A stretch of DNA of 64,000 nucleotides. Source: Albugo candida (taxonomy: Eukaryota; Oomycota; Peronosporomycetes; Albuginales). A program made the translations under genes and the position numbers. The notes beneath the pieces were generated by a model. That model saw only the letters and a list, made by a program, of their open reading frames with translations, was not told where the DNA came from and ran no database searches. Where the stretch lies: positions 1-64,000 of the forward strand of contig JBDOQK010000029.1 of NCBI GenBank assembly GCA_040437565.1. The letters are read 5' to 3'. Positions 1 through 10,387 of this stretch are shown here, in pieces (the first letter of the stretch is position 1; the number at the start of each line of letters is the position of its first letter).

Positions 1-830
1 ACATATTATCAACTCTCACAGGTATTCTCGAAACGTTTTTATATGTATATATGTTATTTAAGATAGCCTAGGCAACTAGAGAAGTCAGTTAGTCTAATTC
101 TAGCAATATAGACACCTTCAACTGTGGATGTGTTAAAAAACGATAAGGAAGGTTGTGCTGGAATATACTCATATTATCAAAAACATACCCAATATATTAT
201 TTCTCTTTCTTCTTGTCTCCTGATTGTATGGTTGTTCAGGCTTTCGTGATTACTCCGGTAAAAAATGAACCGAACAATAAACCTGACTGAACTAAACCTG
301 TGCAGCAAGATTATATTATCTACGCAGGTGGACATGTTCGGTGTGTATTGACGCTTGAGCAGCAAGACTGACTATACATCCTTCTTTTGTTCACCGGCCT
401 AATCTCCACTATCTTGTAGATATCCATATCGAGATGTGGCTTTTAGACTATCATTCCCGGTAATTTCTAAAGTTGCAATACCTTTCGCTCAGTGGTCTTA
501 TACCGAAAGAAATCCATTATTGCAAGGAGCCTGCAAGACCAACTTCAAACTACACTAGGACAAATAATTTATATCACTAACAATATCGATACATTAATTG
601 CAAATGAAAACCTATTTCTTCCATCCACATTCTTTAGCCTGACCAAGGATCGATCGTGGGTGTTGATGAAGTACATGCGCTTATACTTGAACAAACCTAC
701 TAGATTGATATCATCGCAATCAATATCAACGCTGTGGCATCTAATCCTAAGACAGGGATTCTATCCTTCGCTTATGTCTGGATAGTTCATTTCGTACGTA
801 CTGGTGACTGCAGCCTGACTAGCGATGCTG
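1..830. other. Gene-poor stretch, no supported gene
   Basis: Short open frames on both strands, none with a recognisable domain. A 97-codon frame at 492-785 (+) has no recognisable motif and no neighbouring exon that extends it. The stretch abuts the 3' side of the minus-strand LINE that follows. Confidence 0.4.
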
Positions 831-831
831 G

Positions 832-3400
832 TCAACGCTTTCCATTTGCGGTGATCTTGAACAAAGTGTTCGAAATAGCATATATCTGGGTGTACCTTAC
901 GATTGAACGTCTTTTGTAGCATCGTTTGGAGGTAGGTGGAAATGTTGGATCAACAAGGTTTGGGTTGAGATTCGGTCCGGTCGTCGCATAGTGTCTCCGA
1001 ACGAGTGCCACCAGGCTACTATGATGTGTTTTCGGAGAGGTAATGTCTGATACTTTGCATGGACTTCCTTTTTTCCCATATGCGTGAAATACTGGATGAA
1101 GAGAACGGATCAATTGGTGGCGATAAAAAGAGTCGAGTTGGTTGCGACCTTGCACCTTCAATGCCCATGCACCGCAGTAGAGTAATTCCGCAGAATATAC
1201 ACGTCGTATAGTCGGCCTTTGAGGTCCACAGAGTCCATTTGACGCGAATAATGTTTTCCGAAACCTATACAACGCCGTATTCACCTGAGCTTTCATGTGT
1301 GTTGATTCCTCATGATCTCTAAGATGCCCAGTTATCTAAAATGCCATGCAACTGGCTATCCGTAGTCCTATACTTCGCACTCTCTGGGTTTGGCCGCATT
1401 GATGTGAATAGAGCAGTGACGAATTAGGTCACGATTTCGTTTCTGAGAAGGAACAAAGTCAAAAACATCGACATAGATAATTGCGTTGACCTTTTCCATC
1501 ATTGCGCTCAGTGAGGTATACAGAGGTCATTGGGCGCAGCTTCCAGATATTTGACTTTTATTAATATGATAGGACACAGAGACTCTGTGTGATGCTGTCA
1601 TTGCCAAAAAGGTCGAAACTGTCGGGTTCCGAGGTGATGTTTGTAATACTTCTCGGTGATAAGTATTTTAATTAGGTGTAGAAGAAGAGAATGGAGGACT
1701 GCGACAAATTTGAAGGTGTCGATAATGTCAAAAAGCTTCGCTCATATCGATGCCGAGAATCGCCAGGGTGCTTTGATAATTGCGTGTGAACCATCCACTT
1801 CATTCAATGGCCCGTATCAAGTCTGCCGCCTTTCTAGCACATCTGAATCCACCTTGGTCAGGAGGTAGTTATGCATCAACTTGATTTCTTGCTTTATGCA
1901 GTATAATAAAGAATAAGCGTCTTCTTGGTCGTTTTCAAAAAGGCGATTGGGCGCTGCGAGGAGCATTGCACTCGCGGCGTCTTTGGTTTGGTTGACCATT
2001 CACGACTCAGTAATTGAGGCACTTGCAAGGCTCCTACCTTTTTCGAGAGCTTATTAATGAATGTTCAAGACGGGATGATATATCAGTCGGACTAAATGTC
2101 AGGAGTTCCCCGGATTCGTTAACATGTTGGGATCGAATGCTAAATGGCGTTCGTACTTTCGTGAAGCTGATTGGTTTGCGAAGGCGATAAAGTTTGAACG
2201 TGATCCGAGTGTGTCCACCGTCGTGAAATAGAGTCTCGATTTAGTAATGACAGAGGCTTTTACGCTATCGTTTTCTATGTTGTAGCCATTGCAATCTTGG
2301 GTGATTAGAAGTCGTTAATGGTGACGCAAAAATAAGCTCCTCAGTACTTGTAATAATCTGCCAAATAATCGGGTGCGTTGTGGTTCTTGGAGTTGGACGT
2401 CAAGCTAGCGTCGCTATGTTTTCTAGCGGACATCAAATTCCCGATAAATGATGCAGGTGGCACCATTGTAAAGGCAACAGATCGATTGGCTTCTCACATA
2501 TAATAACAGCGAGTCAAATTCGTGTTTGCTCCTGCAAGAGACGAGCTATGTCCGCAGCGTAAATTCCGAGTGAAAAGCCGGGGACTGAGAGCCAAGTGCA
2601 TCGTTAGATGCTTTATGATTGAGTCGAGTAGGGCGGGTAATTCGACATGGTCCGTTTCGATAAGTGTTCAATATCTAGGACTAATGCGATCGATTTTGGG
2701 AAAGTTTGCGTATGTCAGACCCTAAGAATAGAGAGGTCGAATTCAGCGCATACGTGCCAGGATGCGATCGACCATCTGTGGAATAGAATCGATAGCGAAA
2801 CGGTAGATAATGTAGTTGATGTGATTGAAAATGGTTGTCTGTGTCCTGGCTCCTCGCAATGTTGTTCTTTTCCGAACTCAATCGAATGATGTGTCGGTCA
2901 CCTGAGGATGGTTAGCGTTGCGAAGTTCGACTTGACGACTTCCGTTAGATTTGAGATATGCTCAAGATTATTTAGACCCATCCCGGAGGTATATGTTGGC
3001 CTATAGCCGATTTCCGCATTGAGGTCGCCAAGAATGAAGTAGAATCGGTACCCAAATGGCTGTAAGGCGCTATGTTTAGTGTCGTAAAAGTGCTCTGCTC
3101 GGTTCGAGTTTGTTCTGAGCGGGGTGCACAAACGTATAAAAAGTAGGTTGGATGCACTGAGAGACCTTGGTCTGAATGTTGGCTATTTGTTTACTCAAAG
3201 TACAACAGCGAGAAGGATATGTGGTACAATTCTACGCGGCATCGTGAATCTGAGACCATAGTGTAGATTTGAACCCGGAAAGTATGCCGCACTAGCTTGA
3301 TCGGCTGTATGATTTGGAAGCTTCTGCGTATATTTGTTTTCGTATAAAGCATTGATCGAGCTTCTAGCGTTATTTTTCAAGTGCTGCTACTTGATTGTGA
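832..3400 (-). mobile_element. Decayed LINE with APE endonuclease and reverse transcriptase
   Basis: Broken pieces of one non-LTR retrotransposon protein lie in order on the minus strand. Near 3030-3060 is the APE endonuclease signature ILGDLNAEIG. Near 1455-1475 is a reverse-transcriptase catalytic segment reading IIYVDVFDF, where the family has YVDD or FADD, so the second Asp of that pair is not conserved. At 832-1296 is the typical RT C-terminal stretch, with VYSAELLYCGAWALK followed by LDSFYRHQLIRSL. Reading frame is lost many times between these blocks, so the copy is dead. It is a different LINE lineage from the L1-like pieces at 29-30, 48-49 and 60-62 kb. The element ends are not visible: no clear poly-A or target-site duplication was found. 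Confidence 0.8.
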
Positions 3401-4629
3401 TGTGAGGCCACTTACGTTAAAATTGCTGATCGTCAAATTGTTGATTCGGTGAAGGAAAGCATGTGCATAACAGTACTTGCGTGGTGGTCATCCTTACCCT
3501 TCGAAGTAAGCCTGCTAGATATACAGTAAAATTGTTTGAGCTCCAATCAAACTCTAGAGCAAAAGATCGTATGAGCTAGTCCGAGCACTACGCATACGTC
3601 TCTTACTCCTTGGCCCAATGACACCCTGCGCCAACGCTTGGTAGCGAGGCCACATGAAGATCGATCGATTCGACGAATTTGGAGATTCTGCAAAGGTATG
3701 GTCTATTTCAGTGCTTTATAGCTCATGATCTACATTACTTCAAATTATTCTTGCCGGCGCAGATCTATTTTCTTGTTTTGAGAGAACTGTTTGGATAAGC
3801 AGAGGTGACAAATATTGCTTCAGCTGCATGGATTAAGGGAGAACTGGCTCAGTAGATGATGGAGGACAAGAAGTAAGCTATGAAGACGCCGTCCGTAGTC
3901 GAGGGAGGAAATGGAGTAACCCTGGCCTTCACTAAAAATTTCAGCGCACTGCAGACTGAACCCAGACTATCACTCACATCATCGATCGCTTCCTGATGAG
4001 TAAAATCAAGCTCCCAGCACTATAAAAGCTCTGTCAAAATGTGACAACTAACACGCTGAGTGCTCTGTAGCTGTTTTGAACCCGTCCGTCACCTCTGATG
4101 TGTATTGCAATATTGTGACGTCACGCCTCAGCCCGGACAATATAGTGTACCATGGCCAAAAGTAACTGGTTGGATTATGCGAATGGTGGTTGGCGAGATG
4201 TTGATTGTGTGGTGTATGATATCCATGATGGAAGCTGTATCTATTCGAGAATTTCAATTCTTTCCTTCAAAGAGGTGAATCGAGACGGTATGGATTGATT
4301 ATAACACTACTTGTGCGGCCTTCTCCTCCCAGCACGCCAAATGACGCGATATTTACCATTTGATGGATCATCTATGGTACGCGATGCCTTTAACGTTCCT
4401 GGTTTGTCGCAGTTCGCTGTGTTGAAGGGGGAAAGATAGGCTTACGGCTATTGCTACAATGCGAGTACAATGCAAGTAGCACGTATCATCCCTGCAGAAG
4501 GCTTTATATTGAGAGAAAGCAGACTAGACTATTGAAGCCGTTGATGCTCCCAGATGTGAGCCGAGGAGTTGTGCATGATCAGTAGTCGTATGCATCGTAT
4601 AGTAATGGAACGCACTTCCATTATAAACG
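3401..4629. other. Gene-poor stretch, nothing supported
   Basis: Many stops in all frames. The longest frame (4048-4257, minus) is His-rich and has no recognisable motif. The left edge may still include the 5' end of the LINE. Confidence 0.4.
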
Positions 4630-5059
4630 ATATGCTTGGTGCATGCGCGGAAAATTATCTTTTCGAAACGTTTAAATCGCTATCAAACGCATTGTCATGT
4701 TATTGCATTATGTTGTCGAGGGAATTGGACACATGAGAGAACGACATTGTTTCCCTTTAAAGACAGGGTACTCATGTTCATGAGGTACTTCTCAAAGGAG
4801 AATCGGTTACTGAAAATAAGCAATCTTATTGGCCCAAAAGTCTGTCGGATAGAGAAGGACATTGGTGACTGGAAGTACGATTAAATTCGCTTGTGCAATT
4901 GCTATACTCATTTATTGCCAAGGCCAAAGCGGTTTTAAACGTACAAAGAACAATGGATGATTGCGACAAATTGATGGGAAAATTGGAAGACTTTATGGAA
5001 TTTCTTTCATTCTCAGTGATAGAAAATCGATCATTTAGCGGCGTTGTGAGTTCAAACAC
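4630..5059 (+). other. Possible exon remnants of a helical-bundle protein
   Basis: Two short open blocks on the plus strand look coding. One starts MLGACAENYLFETFKSL at 4630. The other, about 4881-5060, includes LLYSFIAKAKAVLNVQ and CDKLMGKLEDFMEFLSFSV. Their amphipathic helical pattern resembles the N-terminal helical regions of oomycete TKL-type kinases. No catalytic domain follows, and no splice path joins them cleanly to the ORF at 5229. They could be exons of the same gene or a remnant. This is a weak call. Confidence 0.2.
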
Positions 5060-5228
5060 TTTTTTTCTGTGATACCAACTCTATCACATTCATGAACTTG
5101 ATAGGTAACCTTCGCATTCCAATCCTCCCATGGAAAAAATGCTCATCAAATCGCGTGTCTTCGAACAGTCGACTTGCGTAAAAGTAAACCATTCTATAAC
5201 ACCAAATTATACGCTGTATCACTAACGG

Positions 5229-5804
5229 ATGAATGCAGCAATACACATTTTGAGGAGGGGTATATTGGAAGATGATCCGGAGCGCTCCGATGTGATTGTT
5301 GTCTATGTTAGCCTCAAGGACTTTCTTTACATGTATTCTGGAGAAGCAACAGCAGCTGAGATAGCAAGAATGTGTATGTCAGGTCGTGTATGCATTCCTT
5401 GGAGTGCTTTGGGGAAGTTACGCGCATTTGCCGACTCATTTGATTTTTCTTCCGAAAAGTGGGAAGAATTTTATCAATCCAGACAAAATACGCAAATGAA
5501 GATCTCTCATGTATGCAAGAAACCCTGCTGCGCGTCAATCGAACCGATAAATTCAAACTGGATGCTCGTAAATGATAGTTCTACGGTGACTACATCGGAT
5601 GATTGGGAAATAGTAATTGATGAGATTTATCATATTGCGGCTTGTAAAAGCTCTGAAGAATCGGAAAGGAGTGCAGGTTTAAAAAATACGGAAGAATGGT
5701 TGGGGAAATGGTTTCGCGAGAGTATTCAGAAACAGCGCTTCCCATTGATTCAAACAAACGTGTGCGATTCAATTCGCGACTGGAGAAAGCTTTTCGTCGT
5801 CTAG
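5229..5804 (+). CDS. Uncharacterised protein, 191 aa
   Basis: An uninterrupted 192-codon frame starting with ATG (MNAAIHILRRG) and ending in RDWRKLFVV. I do not recognise the family. It is predicted soluble and mixed in charge, with one Cys-rich spot near residue 98 (CKKPCC) and no signal peptide or membrane segment. Its composition (many Glu, Ser, Trp) looks like real coding sequence rather than chance. Helical coding-like blocks lie directly upstream at 4630-5059, so it may be the last exon of a longer gene. The next convincing gene, PFK, is 1.3 kb downstream on the same strand. Confidence 0.45.
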   Translation: MNAAIHILRRGILEDDPERSDVIVVYVSLKDFLYMYSGEATAAEIARMCMSGRVCIPWSALGKLRAFADSFDFSSEKWEEFYQSRQNTQMKISHVCKKPCCASIEPINSNWMLVNDSSTVTTSDDWEIVIDEIYHIAACKSSEESERSAGLKNTEEWLGKWFRESIQKQRFPLIQTNVCDSIRDWRKLFVV

Positions 5805-7101
5805 CGCAGCCCCATACTTGCATATGTTAATTTATATCGATTTATTTGTAAATTACACGCTAAATTACTGGCAAGCTTTTGTATTTTCGCTTATTACAGT
5901 CTCGATAGCCTCCTGCAAGTATCGAATCGTTCTCATCATACTCTATATAGTATCAGTCATATTAGCAAAAGAAAACGACTTTGCGATGACTCAAATCGTT
6001 GTACCGCTGATACGATTCTGTGTATTAAAATTGAGTAAGGGACTCTGGCCAGATAAATCTTGAGGGCTCTTGAACGAACGAGCTGGCAACTGTATCGCTG
6101 AAACATGCTCTTCTTCTATGTGATGACTATCAACCTACAGGAGTTCAGGTAAATATGTGCTACATGTGCACTTATTTTTTATTATATTGATATCAGTTCA
6201 AGCTCAGCTCCCCGAACGTGACCCGTAATTCCGTCATGCGGGTAACTCCAGTTCCAGGAGATCAACCGCGTTTAAGCTTATGGTCAGTACGCAGCGTTAT
6301 CGCGCTCGCTGGAGAAAAAAACACTTCAGCTTCGTAGTGCTGTGCATGATTCGTTGATACGTGAAAGCAACCTCGACTATGCTTTAAGGTACCGACGTAG
6401 AAGAGGGACACAAGGTGAGGAACCCCATGGATAGACACGAAACTGAAGGCACAGCTGTCAAGTTTCAAGTCAATGCTGCACGACGCTAAGATTTCTATAT
6501 AAAACAACTGGATAATAGGCAGCGAAGGTGTAAAACCAAGACGGAAGACTCATAGACTACAGGAACGAACTAGAAACGCAATTCTATGGAGCTCTTTATT
6601 GACATCAACACAAGTAGGGTCAATTGGAGTTGAAGAATCTGTTGTTGGATGTGAAAAGAAGCCATAGACAACAAAAGATCGTGCGCAATTCAATATACAG
6701 CTAATAAAGGCATCTGGATATGTTGTCAAATGAAATCTTCGAGTTTAAGTTGGAAAATGTCAGATTTAATACGAAGTCAGGCAGTTAAATCGTCAAACTC
6801 GACCAGAGCTGCTATCAATGACATGAAACGCATGTATACTATGACCTAATCACGTCATTATATGTACATGCAAGATACTATGAAGGCAAAAAATTGCTAT
6901 TCTGATCGAATATGAATCGACTAACCATACGATATTGTAATCAATATAATTCATTCTGCCATACTAGTATGCGCTTGCAGTGAAATGCTTTGCAGACATG
7001 GCCGAGTGCGTATCAATTAATATATATGATGTTTGCCACTCCATATATCAATTTACCGAATACTATTTTCTGCTACACCATTCACCCAAAAATCTGCGAG
7101 A
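5805..7101. other. Intergenic stretch upstream of PFK
   Basis: No supported gene. A short hydrophobic frame at 5818-6063 (+) is probably AT-driven chance. The last 150 bases before the PFK start are AT-rich and presumably hold its promoter; no specific element could be assigned. Confidence 0.35.
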
Positions 7102-8692
7102 ATGACTGAGAAATCCAGCACCCCAGATACATTTACATCCCAATTTCAAGAAGCACCATTTTTTGAAAAACATCCACAAGGCTTCGGTCAGATGGAGCTT
7201 CTGGATGAAATTAAAATTGACCAAGTGTACGTCCTGCCGGTTCCACATCTTACAGAATGGTTGCCGGAGAAGCACGAACACGCTGTCAATATTCGAAAGA
7301 TCGACACACAGGTTCGAATCGACTCTCAGCATTTGTTGTATCAAACACTAAAACTCACATTCGCGTATATTTATCCTTGTGATATCTTTGCAGAAAAGTG
7401 ATAACGAAGTCGAACGTAAGAGAACTTATAACAAGATCATGGGGCCAACAGACGTGATTATTGGTGACATCAGACGAAATGCTTCTCAGAAGCCGATGTC
7501 CAGGGCGTATGTTCGAGCTGGACCAAGAAAAGAGCTATACTTTGATCCAGAAAAAGTGAAAGCTGCAATTGTTACATGCGGTGGGCTTTGTCCAGGTCTC
7601 AACAACGTGATTCGGGATATTACGATCAGTCTCTGGACACTATACGGTGTTCGCGAGATTTACGGGATTCGAATGGGTTTCGCAGGCTTTTACAACTGGA
7701 AAACAATGGAGCAAAAAGAAGCACCCATTATGTTGACACCAAAGATTGTGGAGACAATCCATCATTCAGGTGGAACGATATTGGGCTCGAATCGTGGAGG
7801 ATTTGATATTGACAAGATCATTGACTTTCTAACCAAGCGAGATATTTGTCAGCTGTATGTGATTGGTGGAGATGGAACTCATCGTGCGGCTGACAAAATT
7901 GCGTACGAATGCAAGGCTCGAAGTCTCGCAATTGCAGTTGCAGGGATTCCGAAAACAATTGATAACGACGTGGATTTACTTGATCGTAGTTTTGGATTCA
8001 ATACTGCGGTGGAAGAAGCACAGAGAGCGATACGATCTGCTGGAATCGAAGCAAAATGCGTGCCAAATGGGATTGGTATAGTCAAGCTTATGGGTCGAAG
8101 TGCTGGCTTCATTGCGGCACATGCCACTCTTTCAAGTGGAGACGTCGATTTGTGCTTAATTCCAGAGATTCCTATTGAATTATGTGGACCTCGAGGCTGT
8201 ATTGAACATCTTGAGAGAGTTGTGGAAGAAAAAGGACGAGCCGTCGTTGTGGTTGCCGAGGGTGCTGGCGAGGAGCTACTTGGTACTTCCAGTATATTTG
8301 ATGCAGGAGGTAATAAAAAACTTCCAGCCATTGGTGAATTTATGCGCGATCAAATCAAGGAGTATTTTGTGAAGCAAAACAAAGAGGTCACAGTCAAGTA
8401 CATCGACCCGTCATATATGATCCGAAGCGTTCCGGCCAACGCAGCTGACAGTTTATATTGCATGATTCTTGCACAAAACGCTGTTCATGGGGCAATGGCA
8501 GGTTTCACCGGATTCACTGTTGGCCTAAGCGCAAATCGTGTGGTGTACTTTCCGATAGCAGCGATCACGCAAAATTCGCCGCGTTGCATGGATCCCTTTG
8601 GACGTACGTGGGAGAGAGTGCTCTGTCTAACCCGACAGCCAAACACTGTACGAGCCGATTCAAAAGTACACGGAGCAAAGTGCTCCGACTAA
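7102..8692 (+). CDS. PFK: ATP-dependent 6-phosphofructokinase
   Basis: Phosphorylates fructose 6-phosphate in glycolysis, in the cytosol. Read as two exons, 7102-7311 and 7394-8692, giving 502 aa. The intron (82 bases) has a weak GTTCGA donor and a good TTTGCAG acceptor, and phase is kept. Family motifs are intact: GGLCPGLNNVIRD (residues 133-145), GGDGT (228-232), and PKTIDND (256-262), followed by SFGFNTAVEEAQRAI and GIVKLMGRSAGFIA. GGDG, not GGDD, at the nucleotide site points to ATP rather than pyrophosphate as donor. The arrangement is that of the plant-type (group III) PFKs shared by oomycetes. The N-terminal 110 residues are less conserved. It converges on the phosphatase gene 255 bases downstream. 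Confidence 0.93.
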
Positions 8693-8947
8693 GCACAACA
8701 ACATGTCTTTAATATAAGGCTCGCCGGCAAGAGCAAAGTGATTACATGATTAACTGTCGCGTCTATGGTCTTTTTTGTGATTAACAGTGATCAATTGCAA
8801 GGATAAAGTAATTGATTTAATTGAGTCTCTAAGGATACGATTGCCCATAACGACAATCAGACAGAATTTTGAACGATATCATGGCGAGTAAAAGAGGGTG
8901 AGATAGATGTAATCGCTTAATGAACAATCAAGGTACTATTTATTGAC

Positions 8948-9997
8948 TCAGCACTTGGAATACTTGCTTTTGTTCGCCCATGCTGGAAGTTCAGGGTACT
9001 CGGGAGAGAGCTTAGGTGCCAACTTCCGATAAAGCTCCTTAATGTACAAGTATTTGATCAAACCAGGCTGACGCGCTTCCGTGAACAACCGTATTGCATC
9101 TGTGAGACTGTAATCCAATTTCCGTACCAGATACTGAATTATCAAGTATCCAGTACGATTTAGTCCGTGTGTGCAATGCACTGCAATGGTGCCATTTTTG
9201 TGCGTGGTGTTGAACTCCTCGACGATTTTGATGAATTTCTTTACTATGGTACCCTTTGGTGGTCCTCGAAAACCTTCAACTGGTAGTTTTAGATAGCGTA
9301 TGTTGTATTGCTCTAGTTCAGATCCACTATAATATCGATCTGTGTTGGTGAGATCAATTACCAAGCGAACGTCATGACCAAGTCTCTGTTGTTCATGACA
9401 AAACAATTCTGGAGTCCACTGTTCTTCTGCTTTGATCAAACGTGAGTATTTATGGTCCAGGAACACACGCAAAGCTATCATGCGTGATGATCCAATGACT
9501 TTTCCCATTTTAGGGACATCCGTCCAATTGTCGGGAACAGTGCATTTCCTCGATTTCACGTATCCCCTTGAACTGTGTGCTTGACTAGATTGTTGATAGC
9601 TAGATGTCGATCCATTTTGGTAGTTGCGATATTCACTCGCTGGATGCGAGGTGCGAGGTGGTATCGTACCACGTCTGGAGTGATACGCGTGCTGATCCGA
9701 GCGCGACGCTGCATCGCGTGACCGGTTATTACTTTCCTTAAAATAATGTGTTGCTTTTACGATTGGAATCTGTGCTGGACGAGGACGATTTGTTTTATTT
9801 GGGCGACTGTAGTACTGATTCGAGACTCGTGATTCTTTTCGACGATCATTCTGTTCATGGCTTCTTGGATACTCATTTTGACGATAATACTGCTCATCGT
9901 TCCTTGAATGTTCATCTCGATGATAGCGCCTATTGTTCTTTGCACTCGTGTATGGATGATTTTCCTCTCCATTTCTTAGGCGTGGAGATCGAGGCAT
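8948..9997 (-). CDS. PIR1/DUSP11-like RNA 5'-phosphatase
   Basis: A single-exon 349-aa protein of the cysteine-phosphatase family that includes DUSP11/PIR1 and the mRNA-capping RNA triphosphatases. The catalytic P-loop HCTHGLNRTG lies at residues 274-283, with nucleophile Cys275 and Arg281. The upstream block LVIDLTNTDRYY and the substrate segment KLPVEGFRGPPKG are as in DUSP11. The first 150 residues are low-complexity and rich in Arg, Asn, Tyr, Ser and His, probably a disordered RNA-binding extension; human PIR1 carries its Arg-rich part C-terminally. No guanylyltransferase domain follows, so this is not a bifunctional capping enzyme. It could be either a PIR1-type or a stand-alone capping triphosphatase; PIR1 fits better. 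Confidence 0.85.
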   Translation of the reverse strand: MPRSPRLRNGEENHPYTSAKNNRRYHRDEHSRNDEQYYRQNEYPRSHEQNDRRKESRVSNQYYSRPNKTNRPRPAQIPIVKATHYFKESNNRSRDAASRSDQHAYHSRRGTIPPRTSHPASEYRNYQNGSTSSYQQSSQAHSSRGYVKSRKCTVPDNWTDVPKMGKVIGSSRMIALRVFLDHKYSRLIKAEEQWTPELFCHEQQRLGHDVRLVIDLTNTDRYYSGSELEQYNIRYLKLPVEGFRGPPKGTIVKKFIKIVEEFNTTHKNGTIAVHCTHGLNRTGYLIIQYLVRKLDYSLTDAIRLFTEARQPGLIKYLYIKELYRKLAPKLSPEYPELPAWANKSKYSKC

Positions 9998-10387
9998 TCT
10001 GTATGCGGGATGAGTGGTACGGAAACCTCGTGACTGTGATAAATTGGAATACTTGATTAAAGTATGGAATTAAGCGCAGTATATTTATTTGATGGGCAAC
10101 GTACAGCCGANNNNNNNNNNNNNNNNNNNNNNNNNNNNNNNNNNNNNNNNNNNNNNNNNNNNNNNNNNNNNNNNNNNNNNNNNNNNNNNNNNNNNNNNNN
10201 NNNNNNNNNNTATATTTATTTGATGGGCAACGTACAGCCGAAAAATAGCACTCGTTTAGTATGCAACCTGACTACAATGAAGCACAACGTACGCTCAACA
10301 CTGAAAATCACGGTATGAGATTGCTCTGTTTCGTATCGGCACTCTTTTTATTAGACCCGTGGGCGCTCACAGCCACAATCGTTCAGA
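9998..10387. other. Spacer with false gap
   Basis: Lies between the start of the phosphatase gene and the 3' end of TRA1. The only notable content is the 100-N gap and its duplicated flanks. Confidence 0.5.
10080..10241. repeat. False gap: 31-base identical flanks around 100 N
   Basis: The 31 bases at 10080-10110, just before the N run (10111-10210), are repeated exactly at 10211-10241 after it. This is the mark of two overlapping contigs placed end to end without merging. The true sequence is probably 131 bases shorter here. It is intergenic, so no gene is affected. Confidence 0.9.

Noticed and set aside
3255-3300. tRNA-like T-loop motif (reverse strand CCGGGTTCAAATC)
   Set aside because: No matching acceptor, D or anticodon arm; it lies inside the decayed LINE coding region.
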